A stretch of 64,000 nucleotides of DNA, from assembly GCA_964567685.1 (NCBI GenBank), contig CAZMNO010000005.1, forward strand, positions 48,435 through 112,434, read 5' to 3'. Within the stretch, counting starts at the first letter, position 1. Each line of letters opens with the position of its first letter. Below, in pieces: positions 25,573 to 34,586 of the stretch. Position numbers and translations under genes: made by a program. The DNA is from UBA5972 sp964567685 (GTDB taxonomy: Bacteria > Pseudomonadota > Alphaproteobacteria > Rhodobacterales > Rhodobacteraceae). The notes under the pieces were generated by a model. The model was not told the DNA's origin, made no database searches, and worked only from the letters and a program-made list of their open reading frames with translations.

Positions 25573-26496
25573 CTATTGTTCGCTCAGGAGTGGATGATGG
25601 TTCAGAACCAAATCTTTCAGTCTTTCATCAAGCACATGCGTGTAAATCTCCGTTGTAGAGATATCAGCGTGCCCAAGTAAAGTCTGGATTACCCTGAGAT
25701 CAGCGCCATTGGCCAGAAGATGGGTGGCAAAAGCGTGGCGCAGAACATGTGGCGTGATGCCGTCAGGTTGCAGGCCAGACGCCAGCGCCACCTCCTTGAC
25801 CAGTGTGTAAAACCGGATACGGCTGAGGTGGCCATCTTTTGCGGAACTGGGAAACAGAAAGCGCGAAGAGGTGCGACCCTTGGCGCGCGCTGCATCCTCG
25901 TTTTTGTCGCGCTGGGTAAGCCAGAAAGACAGAGCCGTGCGCGCAGGTTGGGACAGGGGTACCATCCGTTCCTTGCCGCCCTTACCCTTGACCAGCAGCA
26001 TCGCCGGGTCACCGCGTGCCGCATTGACCGGCAGCGACACAAGCTCGCTGACGCGCATTCCCGTGGCATATAACAGTTGAAACAGGCAGGCGTTGCGCAA
26101 GCGATCGCTTTTACTCCGTCCATAGGCGCTGGCTGCGTCCAACAGCCTGTCAACATCCTGTTCTGAAAGTGTTTTCGGTAGGGATTTCTTGCGACGCGGG
26201 CCTTTGATCTGCGCCGCCGGATTGTCCTCTCGCCAGCCTTCCTCGTAGGCAAAACGGTAGATCTGGCGGATCGCTGACAGACGCCGGGCGCGGGTGGTGC
26301 GGGCCATGCCAGCACGGTCAAGTGCAATCAGATATGTTTCTATCATGTGCCTGTCAGCAGAGGTGAAATCCGACTTTTTGCGGGCAAGATATGCCGCGAA
26401 ATCATTCAGGTCGCGTGCATAGGCAAGGATGGTATTGTCGCTGGCCCCGCGCTCGGCCTGGCAGGCTTCAAGATAGACGCCAACCCAGTCTGCCAT
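25573..26496 (-). CDS. xerD: tyrosine recombinase XerD
   Basis: A 307-residue site-specific recombinase that resolves chromosome dimers at dif together with XerC. The N-terminal SAM-like core-binding domain is present (YLEACQAERGASDNTILAYARDLNDFAAYL). The catalytic residues are Arg in YATGMRVSELVSLPV, the box HVLRHAFATHLL, His in LLGHADISTTEIYTHV, and its Tyr as the nucleophile. Length and lack of neighbouring mobile genes argue for the housekeeping enzyme, not a phage integrase. Its start codon overlaps the stop of the upstream secreted-protein gene by one base. Confidence 0.92.
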   Translation of the reverse strand: MADWVGVYLEACQAERGASDNTILAYARDLNDFAAYLARKKSDFTSADRHMIETYLIALDRAGMARTTRARRLSAIRQIYRFAYEEGWREDNPAAQIKGPRRKKSLPKTLSEQDVDRLLDAASAYGRSKSDRLRNACLFQLLYATGMRVSELVSLPVNAARGDPAMLLVKGKGGKERMVPLSQPARTALSFWLTQRDKNEDAARAKGRTSSRFLFPSSAKDGHLSRIRFYTLVKEVALASGLQPDGITPHVLRHAFATHLLANGADLRVIQTLLGHADISTTEIYTHVLDERLKDLVLNHHPLLSEQ

Positions 26497-28019
26497 CAGC
26501 CACGCCTTTCCAAAAGCAAAAGCTGAATGGCGATGCGGCGAGCTTCCTGTTCCAGCCCGACAGCGCGAAAAGTCGAGAGAGCTGCCTGAATATCACCAGG
26601 ATCAGCGAATGCCTCGTCCTTTAACAGCAGCATGGCACGCAGGATCGCTTCGCCCAGTTGGTTGTCACGCAAAAGATCGCGCAGCTGGCCTTCGGGCATG
26701 GGACCGTGAAATGCATCGGCTATGGCAGTGCCCAAGGTTCCGGGCGGTGTCAGCTCTTTGACATTGCCATTGGCCAGCCCCTGCAGAAACGCTTCTTTGG
26801 TTGTTTCGGTGGTGAAAGTACCTGCCGTGGTTTCAAACCCGTCCGACAGAAGTGCCACCCTGAATGCGATTTGCGCGGCCTCGCCGGAAAACCGCATCGG
26901 TGCCAGCCGATCACCGTAATAAAGCGAAAACGGCGCCTCAAGTGCGACTTCTTCCATCGCCTGATAAGCAGCGGGCAAGGTGGTGGCGATGTCCGCAGTA
27001 TCGCCGGAGAGAAGTGCCACATCAAAGGCCTGAATAGCGTTCACACGGTTCCAGATGCCGCCCGACGCAGCGGCCTTACGCTCCGTATAAAACTCGATCA
27101 ACTGACGTGCCGGAGTGGCCTGTGAACGAACCAGGCGCTCAGCCGCCTCCATCTGATTGCGCCACGCGGCACTGGGCTCCAAATCGGCATTGGCAAATGC
27201 CAGCGGTAGCGCACCGGCCGGTCGCGGCTGGGCAATTGCTTCGCGCATCGTGAAATCAAGTGGTGTTAACGGATCAGGCGGCGGCAGGTCCATCGAGCCT
27301 TCAAACAAATGCGGATCGAGGAACCGTGCCATCAGATCGGCATCAGCCTGTGAAATGAACCCCAGCGTTTCCCCGGTGGCCAGTGTAAGTGCGGCAGCGT
27401 TCCAGTCGCCACCACGGGCCAGGCAGAAAACCCGCGCCTGCAGGGTTGGCGCAAAACCGGGGGCGGCACGCATGGCGGTGCAGGCGTGGTCTTCGTGGCC
27501 GGTTAGCAGGCTGACATCGAACCAGCGGCGAAAAATCTCAGCCTCGTTTGGACCTGCACGCTCTAAAAGCGCCTGCGCCTGATCAAGGGCGCCGAGATCA
27601 AGCAGTTTATCGACCCGCGCCAATAATAGCGAGGAACCTTCATGCGGGCCGGTTGGTGCATCCACTTCGGCCAGTAGGATTGTATAGAGCAAAGACAGGA
27701 TTTCCGGCAGGCTGTCGGTTTGCTGCTGGCGGATCAGATCGGTGATGGTCTGACTGGTCGAACCACCCCAGAAGTTTTGCGGCAGTCCGGTGACTGAGAC
27801 CGGTAAAAGCCCCACGGTGTCTTTGCGGATATCAGCCAGCGTGGTGACGGTGATTTCACTTGTTCCCGCTTCTTCCGATATGTCATTTGTCTTAAAGGGA
27901 ATTTCAGGCTTCTCGCGCACCGATTTTGATAGCCAGTCGATGGCTGAAAGCGGTTCTTCAGCGCCAGCAGGCATTGCCGAAACCGCCATGCCCAGCAGAA
28001 AACCCTTAATCCACCTCAA
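26496..28019 (-). CDS. exported protein of unknown function, helical repeat-like (507 aa)
   Basis: I do not recognise a named family. The N-terminus is a signal peptide (MRWIKGFLLGMAVSAMPAGAEEP) and the rest is rich in helix-forming Ala/Leu/Glu segments resembling an alpha-solenoid (for example LLDLGALDQAQALLERAGPNEAEIF and YFC-free repeats of similar size). The start is TTG at 28019, which overlaps the end of the 44-codon gene upstream; an AGGCAGG stretch precedes it. It is translationally linked to xerD by a 1-base overlap. Position before xerD is suggestive of a conserved operon, but a functional link is not evident. Confidence 0.75.
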   Translation of the reverse strand: MRWIKGFLLGMAVSAMPAGAEEPLSAIDWLSKSVREKPEIPFKTNDISEEAGTSEITVTTLADIRKDTVGLLPVSVTGLPQNFWGGSTSQTITDLIRQQQTDSLPEILSLLYTILLAEVDAPTGPHEGSSLLLARVDKLLDLGALDQAQALLERAGPNEAEIFRRWFDVSLLTGHEDHACTAMRAAPGFAPTLQARVFCLARGGDWNAAALTLATGETLGFISQADADLMARFLDPHLFEGSMDLPPPDPLTPLDFTMREAIAQPRPAGALPLAFANADLEPSAAWRNQMEAAERLVRSQATPARQLIEFYTERKAAASGGIWNRVNAIQAFDVALLSGDTADIATTLPAAYQAMEEVALEAPFSLYYGDRLAPMRFSGEAAQIAFRVALLSDGFETTAGTFTTETTKEAFLQGLANGNVKELTPPGTLGTAIADAFHGPMPEGQLRDLLRDNQLGEAILRAMLLLKDEAFADPGDIQAALSTFRAVGLEQEARRIAIQLLLLERRG

Positions 28020-28140
28020 TCGTCACCTGCCTTGTCACTTCGGCCTCCGGTGCTGACAGATCGCCCAGAAAGGCATAACCAACCACCGTCAGCAATCCGA
28101 CACATACCAGAACAAGTATCCACTTTATCAAGCGCCCCAT
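28006..28140 (-). CDS. small membrane protein (44 aa)
   Basis: The minus-strand ATG at 28140 opens a 44-codon frame: MGRLIKWILVLVCVGLLTVV (membrane helix) then a short acidic tail LSAPEAEVTRQVTIEVD and stop TAA at 28006-28008. The stop lies inside the next gene, whose TTG start is at 28019, a coupling arrangement that supports translation. The ribosome site is weak. Topology suggests the C-terminal tail faces the periplasm, like the secreted product of the following gene. Function unknown. Confidence 0.6.
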   Translation of the reverse strand: MGRLIKWILVLVCVGLLTVVGYAFLGDLSAPEAEVTRQVTIEVD

Positions 28141-28281
28141 TTATCGTGCTGCCCTTTTTATTGCACCCCGGCATAAGCGCCTGCGGGTGTTTGTACCTTC
28201 ACGGCCCACTATATATTGCTTTGCCGGTGATTTCACGCCAAACAGGCGCAAAACCAACCAGGGCAAGGGGCTGTCGGCGGA

Positions 28282-28836
28282 ATGTCGCGCTATCAATTGA
28301 CAAAAACCGTTGTGATGATCGGTATGATGGGGGCCGGCAAGACCGCTGTCGGCACTGCACTGGCGCGGCTGATTGATGTGCCGTTCATTGATTCGGATCA
28401 GCAGATCGAAAACGCTGCCAACCTGACCATAGCCGAGATTTTTTCAGAATTTGGTGAAGCGTTTTTTCGCGAAAAAGAATCATTGGTTCTGGCGCGCCTG
28501 CTGGACGGGCCTCCTGCCATCCTGTCAACCGGCGGCGGGGCTTATCTTGAACCAGCCAATCGTCAAATGATCGCTGAACGCGGGCTGGCGATCTGGCTGA
28601 AAGCTGACCGCGAGCTTTTGTGGGCACGGGTTAAGCACAAAGACACGCGACCGCTTCTGAGGGTGCCCGATCCGAAAACCACCCTGTTTGACCTGTTGGA
28701 AAGGCGCGAGCCCGCTTATCGGCAGGCGGGGCTTGTGGTTGAAGCGGATGCGAATTATTCGGTGCAGGATATGGCTGAATGCGTGTTGCAGAACCTGCTC
28801 GAACACCCCTCCGGCATTCTAAGAAAAGTTGCGTGA
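28282..28836 (+). CDS. aroK: Shikimate kinase
   Basis: Phosphorylates shikimate at O3 in chorismate synthesis. The 184 residues carry the Walker A GMMGAGKTAVGTALA, the shikimate-binding DSDQQIE segment (D-S-D-x-x-I-E), FREKESLVL, and the STGGGAYLEP motif. ATG at 28282. It is divergent from the small membrane-protein gene and overlaps the aroB junction closely (stop 28836, next start 28838), the common aroK-aroB operon. Confidence 0.95.
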   Translation: MSRYQLTKTVVMIGMMGAGKTAVGTALARLIDVPFIDSDQQIENAANLTIAEIFSEFGEAFFREKESLVLARLLDGPPAILSTGGGAYLEPANRQMIAERGLAIWLKADRELLWARVKHKDTRPLLRVPDPKTTLFDLLERREPAYRQAGLVVEADANYSVQDMAECVLQNLLEHPSGILRKVA

Positions 28837-28837
28837 C

Positions 28838-29953
28838 ATGACGATTGAAACTCTCTCCCTTGAACTTGGCGCACGGTCTTATGACATTCGCATCGGCACG
28901 GGTTTGCTTGCCCGCGCCGGAAAGGAAATCGCGCCCAAGCTCTCAAGGCCGAGGGTTGCCATCGTCACTGATGAAACGCTTGCCTCGCTGCACCTTGCCA
29001 CGCTTGAGCAGGCTTTGAACGAGGCGGGGGTAATCGCATCCGCACTGGCCCTTCCCGCCGGTGAAGCCAGCAAAAGCTGGGACAGGCTTCAACAGGTTGT
29101 CGAATGGCTGCTGGCGGAAAAAATCGAGCGTGATGATGTGGTTATCGCATTTGGTGGCGGTGTGATCGGTGATCTCACGGGCTTTGCCGCATCCATCCTC
29201 AGGCGCGGTGTACGTTTCGTGCAGATACCGACAAGCCTGCTGGCGCAGGTTGACAGTTCGGTTGGGGGCAAGACCGGGATCAACTCGCCCCAGGGCAAGA
29301 ACCTGATCGGGGCCTTTTACCAACCCTCCCTGGTACTGGCCGATATCGGGGTGCTTGACACCCTGAATGCGCGGGATTTCATTGCGGGTTATGGCGAAGT
29401 AGCCAAATACGGGCTTCTGGGGGATGCCGGTTTCTTTGACTGGCTTAAAATCAACGGCCCGGCTCTGGCCGCTGGCGATGTTGAAAAACGCATCCATGCT
29501 GTGCGCCGGTCCTGCGAGATGAAGGCAGAGATCGTGGCGCGCGACGAAAAAGAGCGCGGCGACCGCGCGCTTCTGAACCTTGGCCACACCTTTGGCCACG
29601 CGCTTGAAGCGGCGACAGGCTATAGCGACCGGCTGTTGCATGGCGAAGGGGTCGCCATCGGGACAGTTCTCGCATTTGAGCTATCACAGCGGCTGGGTCT
29701 GTGTTCACAGGAATGCCCAAGCCGCGTGCGTGCGCATTTCGCTCAGATGAAGATGAAGACGGACCTTTCTGATATAAAAGGGGAATTGCCGAATGCTGAT
29801 GGTTTGCTGGCGCTGATGGCACAGGATAAGAAGGTGCAGGGCGGCAAGCCGCGCTTCATTCTTGCGCGCGGTATCGGCGAAGCCTTTGTCGCTGAGGATG
29901 TCGATCCTGACGCGGTGAAATCCGTACTGAACGAGGCGCTTGCGCGAAGATAA
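28838..29953 (+). CDS. aroB: 3-dehydroquinate synthase
   Basis: Converts DAHP to 3-dehydroquinate, second step of the shikimate pathway, with NAD and a divalent metal. The 371 residues show the NAD-binding VIAFGGGVIGDLTGFAASILRRGVRFVQIPTSLLAQVDSSVGGKTGINSP region, the metal ligands in GEVAKYGLL, and NLGHTFGHALEAATGYSDRLLHGEGVAIG. The ATG at 28838 is preferred to the TTG at 28829. It ends 3 bases before the stop of the convergent radical SAM gene. Confidence 0.96.
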   Translation: MTIETLSLELGARSYDIRIGTGLLARAGKEIAPKLSRPRVAIVTDETLASLHLATLEQALNEAGVIASALALPAGEASKSWDRLQQVVEWLLAEKIERDDVVIAFGGGVIGDLTGFAASILRRGVRFVQIPTSLLAQVDSSVGGKTGINSPQGKNLIGAFYQPSLVLADIGVLDTLNARDFIAGYGEVAKYGLLGDAGFFDWLKINGPALAAGDVEKRIHAVRRSCEMKAEIVARDEKERGDRALLNLGHTFGHALEAATGYSDRLLHGEGVAIGTVLAFELSQRLGLCSQECPSRVRAHFAQMKMKTDLSDIKGELPNADGLLALMAQDKKVQGGKPRFILARGIGEAFVAEDVDPDAVKSVLNEALARR

Positions 29954-29956
29954 GCC

Positions 29957-30919
29957 TCAACCCGAACAGGACGCTCCGCCAAGGACACAGAACCGGGCGC
30001 AATGGCGGTGGTTGAGGTAGACGTCGCCCTCCGCCTCGGCAAGTGTCGGGCCCATTTCAAACTCCGGATCATAGGCCAGCAGCGTGCAGGCCAGCACCAC
30101 CGGATGCTGAGCCCCTTTGCGTTTGACCACCATGCGTGAGCTTGCGCACATCACATCCTGTGGCGACTGGCCAAGGATTTCCCAGCATTCTGTTGTGATC
30201 TCCGGCACATCCGCATTTTCGTCCATTTCCGGGAAAAGCACGGTGCGGGCGGGATCAAAGGCGTCGATGTCAAATGTATTTTGCGCAAAAAGTTTTGCAT
30301 ATCCGGCACGGCAGGCGGCTTCGGCCTCGCCCCAGAGCGAGCGTCCGGCGACGGTCATGGTGGCCCCGGCATCCCTGAGCCAACGCATGCCTGTAAGCGC
30401 AGCCTTAAAGCTGCCTGAACCGCGTATTTCGTCATTTCGTTCACTGGTATAATGGTCAAGCGAAACTCGAAGGGTCAGCCGATCGGGAAATTCTGCCACA
30501 AGCTGCACCAACCCTGTACGCATACGTTTACGCATCATCGGTTTCATCGCGTTGGTCAGGATCAGAACTTCAAACCCACGAAGAAGAGCTGCCCGCGCCA
30601 TCCCGATCATGTCGGGGTTCATGAAAGGCTCGCCACCGGTAAATCCGATTTCCCTTACCGGCCAGTTGCGATCTGCGATCTGATCAAGAAATGACGTGAC
30701 ATCTGCCGTGTTCAGATAGACCAGCTGATCATTCACAGGCGAGCTGTTGATATAGCAATTCACGCATTCGATATTGCACAGCGTTCCGGTGTTGAACCAG
30801 AGCGTGGTCGGGTTGCTGAGCCTGACCGAAGCCCGGGGCTTTCCGATTGCGGTGATGCGCCGGTCCTGAAATTTTTCTGCTGGAAATATTGGTTCGGAGG
30901 TAGGGTGTTGAAAATTCAT
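29957..30919 (-). CDS. radical SAM protein of unknown substrate
   Basis: A 320-residue radical SAM enzyme. The 4Fe-4S/SAM motif C-x3-C-x2-C is present as CNIECVNC near residue 50, followed by GFTGGEPFMNP (SAM-binding GGE). The C-terminus has a cysteine group HCARFCVLGGASCSG plus an upstream Cys, which could hold an auxiliary cluster as in SPASM-type enzymes. No peptide substrate gene is visible next to it: upstream is a 278-base gap and then a divergently transcribed secreted protein. Modification target unknown. Confidence 0.85.
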   Translation of the reverse strand: MNFQHPTSEPIFPAEKFQDRRITAIGKPRASVRLSNPTTLWFNTGTLCNIECVNCYINSSPVNDQLVYLNTADVTSFLDQIADRNWPVREIGFTGGEPFMNPDMIGMARAALLRGFEVLILTNAMKPMMRKRMRTGLVQLVAEFPDRLTLRVSLDHYTSERNDEIRGSGSFKAALTGMRWLRDAGATMTVAGRSLWGEAEAACRAGYAKLFAQNTFDIDAFDPARTVLFPEMDENADVPEITTECWEILGQSPQDVMCASSRMVVKRKGAQHPVVLACTLLAYDPEFEMGPTLAEAEGDVYLNHRHCARFCVLGGASCSG

Positions 30920-31197
30920 GAGTGGCAGACTGCTCCTCGTGGCGGCATGTTTTTTATGACTAATAGTGCATTTGACTTCATCGAACAGCCTTTGAAGAAA
31001 GAAGCACGCAGATGTGATGGCGATGTGACCAACAACCCCCTGAATTGCCGAATTATTTGACAGTCCGTGGGCTTAAGTCGGCAGCCTGAATTTGCGCCGG
31101 TTTTTAAGCGGGGCCTGTTGCTTGCAAGGCCTTGTATCTTCAAGATTCGGGCAATTTGTGTTAAAAGAGAGTATTCAAAAGTGGGAGGGTCGGGTGC

Positions 31198-31731
31198 ATG
31201 CTGGCAAAGATGAGAAGGCTTTTGATCAATATCGTCGTTGCCACGACGATTGCAGGGCTGGTGATCACCCCTCACGCCACATTTGCTGATGGGTCAACCG
31301 GGGTTGTCCGTTTCCTTGATCTGAATTTTACCCAGAACGAATTCAGGTCGCTGTCAGACAGGGAAATCAGGGCGCTCAGCAGAAATGATGAATATTACGA
31401 TAATTTCACCATCGCCGGGTTTTCGCGTGGGTTTGCAAAGACCGTTCTTACCATGTTCATCATGCAACGCGGGCGGGCGCGGCGATTGTTGCGGGATATG
31501 TCACGCCTGACCGATCGCGCCGATCGTCAGAGGCGCTTGCGCGAGGAAATTGAATGGGTGAATGATCTGAAAATCCGTATCAATGACGGGTTGGCCCGGC
31601 TTGCCCAGAAACCGGACAACGCCATCAACCGTGCGATTATCCAGCGTGAAGAAAGTCAGTTCGAAAACCTGGAAAGATACAAACGCGCCTTGCAAGCCTG
31701 GCTGAACAGCCCGGATCAAGGCATGCGCTGA
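31198..31731 (+). CDS. exported protein of unknown function (177 aa)
   Basis: A signal peptide (MLAKMRRLLINIVVATTIAGLVITPHATFADG) precedes a mature domain rich in Arg, Asp and Asn with predicted helices (LRDMSRLTDRADRQRRLREEIEWVNDLKIRINDGLARL). No known motif. The ATG at 31198 has GGGAGGG eight bases before it. It is alone between the divergent radical SAM gene and tRNA-Gly, which faces it on the other strand. Confidence 0.7.
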   Translation: MLAKMRRLLINIVVATTIAGLVITPHATFADGSTGVVRFLDLNFTQNEFRSLSDREIRALSRNDEYYDNFTIAGFSRGFAKTVLTMFIMQRGRARRLLRDMSRLTDRADRQRRLREEIEWVNDLKIRINDGLARLAQKPDNAINRAIIQREESQFENLERYKRALQAWLNSPDQGMR

Positions 31732-31757
31732 GGTTTCACTATATTCGTTTGATTATC

Positions 31758-31831
31758 TGGAGCGGGTAACGGGAATTGAACCCGTAACTGAAGCTTGGGA
31801 AGCTTTCGTGATACCTTTTCACCATACCCGC
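31758..31831 (-). tRNA. tRNA-Gly (anticodon CCC)
   Basis: The 74-nt minus-strand sequence has acceptor GCGGGTA pairing with TACCCGC, anticodon loop TTCCCAA on the stem AAGC/GCTT, T-arm ACGGG-TTCAATT-CCCGT, and an encoded CCA at 31758-31760. Anticodon CCC reads GGG glycine codons. Confidence 0.95.
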
Positions 31832-31875
31832 ACAAAGGCTTTGCTATGCCTCGGCCCGTCGCACGTCAAGGTGAT

Positions 31876-33933
31876 TTAATCCCGGCGGCGACGCCGACGG
31901 TTGTTGCGGTTGGCATCTGACTGGCCGTCTTGGCTGCTTTTATTGAAATTGAGATCGGGCAGGGTGACGACTTCAGAAAGGATCGGGAAGGGCTCGACCG
32001 CGTTTGGGATATGCGAGGCGTTGACGAAATGCTCCTGAAACCTCGGTTCGATTGCGGTTTCGACCTTGTGGATCTGGCGCACGATCGCCTCGATCTCGCC
32101 GCGTGCCTCGGTATTGAGCAGCGCGATGCGCGCTCCGGTTCCTGCGGCATTGCCGGCACTGGTCACACGCGACAATTCGCAATCGGGGATCATGCCCAGA
32201 ACCATCGCGTGTTTGGGCGAGATATGCGCCCCGAACGCCCCGGCGAGAACGATCCTGTCGACCGTGGCCACGCCAAGCTTGTCCATCAGCAATCGTGCAC
32301 CTGAATAGAGCGCAGCCTTGGCCATCTGAATTTCACGGATGTCACGATTGGTGACCGTGATCACCGGCCCACCCTCATCACTGCCATCCCAGACCAGATA
32401 GGAATAGGTGCGCCCGTCAAGAAAACAACGATCCGTGCCGGTCTGTTCCGGCGCACCGATCAGGCCGGGGCCATCGACGATGCCCGCAAGCCGCATTTCA
32501 GCCACCAGTTCGATGATACCAGAGCCACAGATACCTGTAATCCCAAGGGTTTCGACAACTTTGTCAAAACCGTCCTGATCAGACCACAGGTCCGATCCGA
32601 TGACCCTGAAGCGCGGTGTCTTTGTGACCGGGTCAATCTCAACCCGTTCAATCGCACCCGGGGCCGCGCGTTGGCCGCTTGAAATCTGCGCCCCTTCAAA
32701 GGCCGGGCCGGTGGGGGAGGAGCAGGCGAGCACCTTGTCCTTGTTGCCGAGCAGGATCTCGGCATTGGTGCCGACATCGACCACCAGCACCAGATCATCA
32801 GACGTATTTGGTGATTCTGACAGTGTGACAGCCGCCGCATCAGCCCCGACATGCCCGGCGATGCACGGCAGGATATAAACCCGTGCCGCCGGATGAATCG
32901 CCAGATCAAGTTCACTGGCGCGCAGGGCCAGCGAATCTGATGTTGCCAGCGCAAACGGGGCTTGTCCCAGTTCAAACGGGTCGATGCCCAGAAACAGATG
33001 GTGCATCACCGGGTTTGAAACAAAGACCGCATCCACAATCAACGCTTTGTCAATCTCGGCCTGGGCGGCGATCTGAACGAAAAGCGCATTCAGGCCATCA
33101 CGCACGGCGCGCGTCATCTCTTCGGCGCCGTTTGCGTTCATCATCGAATAGCTGACCCGGCTCATCAGATCTTCACCAAAGCGGATTTGCGGGTTCATGA
33201 TGCCGGCTGAGGCAATCACCTCGCCGGTCTGCAAATCACAGAGATGTCCGGCAATGGTGGTTGACCCTAGGTCAACCGCCAGCCCGTAAATCGTGCCCTC
33301 ATAGAGCCCCGGCCAGATATGCATGATGCGGGGTGGTGTTTGGGCATCGCCCAGATGAACGGCACAGGTCACCTTCCAGCCGCCTTTGCGCAGAACCGGC
33401 TGAAGGGTGGTCAGGATATGCAGATCGGCGTGCACATCTTCCAACTGCCACTCTTTGCTCAACGCCTCTACCAGCCGTTCCAGATCACCTGACGGGTCGT
33501 GCATGTCAGGTTCGGCCACCTCGATGTAAAACAGACGAGTGGACGGATTCATCACGATATCGCGCACTTCGGCGCGTTTGCGCACAACCTGCTTATGCAC
33601 CTGACTCTCGGGCGGCACATCGATCACCACGTCACCCTGAACCTTGGCCTGGCATCCAAGCCGCCGCCCCTCGATCAGCCCGCGCTTGGATTTATACCGC
33701 TCTTCGACCGCATTCCAGTCGCTGAGTGCGTCAGCGGCAACTTCCACCCCGTGCTTTGGGAATGCGCCATAGGCAGGCGTGATCTGGCATTTGGAGCAGA
33801 TGCCGCGACCTCCGCAGACGGAATCAAGGTCTACTCCCAATGCGCGTGCCGCATCAAGAATGGGCGTACCCGGCTCAAAGCGCCCGCGTTTACCCGAGGG
33901 TGTGAAAATGACAAGAGGATTGGTATCGGTCAT
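31876..33933 (-). CDS. ASKHA-domain corrinoid-activating protein (RamA-like, DUF4445) with 2Fe-2S domain
   Basis: A 685-residue protein of the RamA/RACo type, which uses ATP and a ferredoxin-like cluster to reduce inactive Co(II)-corrinoid back to Co(I). The N-terminal 2Fe-2S domain has CGGRGICSKCQ ... RRLGCQ. The ASKHA ATPase part is visible through GLAVDLGSTTIAGHLCDL, VLVVDVGTNAEILLG and LAGAFGAHISP. The C-terminus ends in an arginine run (NRNNRRRRRRD). In roseobacters such a protein has been linked genetically to re-activation of a B12-dependent methionine synthase lacking the usual MetH activation domain. The pterin-binding module of that enzyme lies 3.4 kb away on the same strand. Confidence 0.9.
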   Translation of the reverse strand: MTDTNPLVIFTPSGKRGRFEPGTPILDAARALGVDLDSVCGGRGICSKCQITPAYGAFPKHGVEVAADALSDWNAVEERYKSKRGLIEGRRLGCQAKVQGDVVIDVPPESQVHKQVVRKRAEVRDIVMNPSTRLFYIEVAEPDMHDPSGDLERLVEALSKEWQLEDVHADLHILTTLQPVLRKGGWKVTCAVHLGDAQTPPRIMHIWPGLYEGTIYGLAVDLGSTTIAGHLCDLQTGEVIASAGIMNPQIRFGEDLMSRVSYSMMNANGAEEMTRAVRDGLNALFVQIAAQAEIDKALIVDAVFVSNPVMHHLFLGIDPFELGQAPFALATSDSLALRASELDLAIHPAARVYILPCIAGHVGADAAAVTLSESPNTSDDLVLVVDVGTNAEILLGNKDKVLACSSPTGPAFEGAQISSGQRAAPGAIERVEIDPVTKTPRFRVIGSDLWSDQDGFDKVVETLGITGICGSGIIELVAEMRLAGIVDGPGLIGAPEQTGTDRCFLDGRTYSYLVWDGSDEGGPVITVTNRDIREIQMAKAALYSGARLLMDKLGVATVDRIVLAGAFGAHISPKHAMVLGMIPDCELSRVTSAGNAAGTGARIALLNTEARGEIEAIVRQIHKVETAIEPRFQEHFVNASHIPNAVEPFPILSEVVTLPDLNFNKSSQDGQSDANRNNRRRRRRD

Positions 33934-34155
33934 CGGTATTCCACTATTTTAGTCAGTTGTTTTGTAGCGCTGCGACCAAAAAGCGCAATGACAGAACGCG
34001 GCTTCTGAATGCCTGCTTGCGGCATTTAGACGAGTGATCGCGAATTCACGATAAGCGTTTGGTGTTGCTTGGCATCCAAATCTTACCCGTTGCTTGTTGA
34101 GCGCATGGCGTGGGCCATTCAAGGGATGGTTGATCCGAGTAGTTTGCCGATGAAC

Positions 34156-34422
34156 TTAGCCGGGCAGTTTGCGGATGATGTATGGCCTGCAGGCCTCGTT
34201 AATAATTTCAGCTTCGTTTGAAAGCAGGAGGGGTTGGAGCGCTTCAAGCTCTTCCTTTGTTAACGCATCGAGGCATAACCTTGCGCTGCCGAAAATGCGT
34301 TGCCGCATGGAGTCTTTTGCTTTTTCTGGGGTCATGGCCATAAGAGACAGTACCGCGTACGGCAAAATTGACCAAGCAAATACTCTAATAACTTGCTTGC
34401 CACTTGATAACTGGCGCTTCAC
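34156..34422 (-). CDS. small hypothetical protein (up to 88 aa)
   Basis: A minus-strand frame giving MKRQLSSGKQVIRVFAWSILPYAVLSLMAM followed by a helical, charged stretch (TPEKAKDSMRQRIFGSARLC ... EELEALQPLLLSNEAEIINE). The second part alone, from the ATG at about 34338, would be a plausible 58-60 residue soluble protein. No family recognised and no strong ribosome site; it lies in an otherwise gene-free 650-base gap. Could be spurious. Confidence 0.35.
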   Translation of the reverse strand: MKRQLSSGKQVIRVFAWSILPYAVLSLMAMTPEKAKDSMRQRIFGSARLCLDALTKEELEALQPLLLSNEAEIINEACRPYIIRKLPG

Positions 34423-34586
34423 AGATCCAATCAGACCGGTCTCTTAAAAGGCGGTTACGATAGAAGTTGGCAGTCCATGTGCGCAATTCTCCTTTGTGAG
34501 CCTGTCTTACAGGATCAGTCTGACTGGCCAGCAAAACTGCCAGTTATCGAAGCGGGTGCAGGGTTATAGTCGGAATTCTAACCCCA

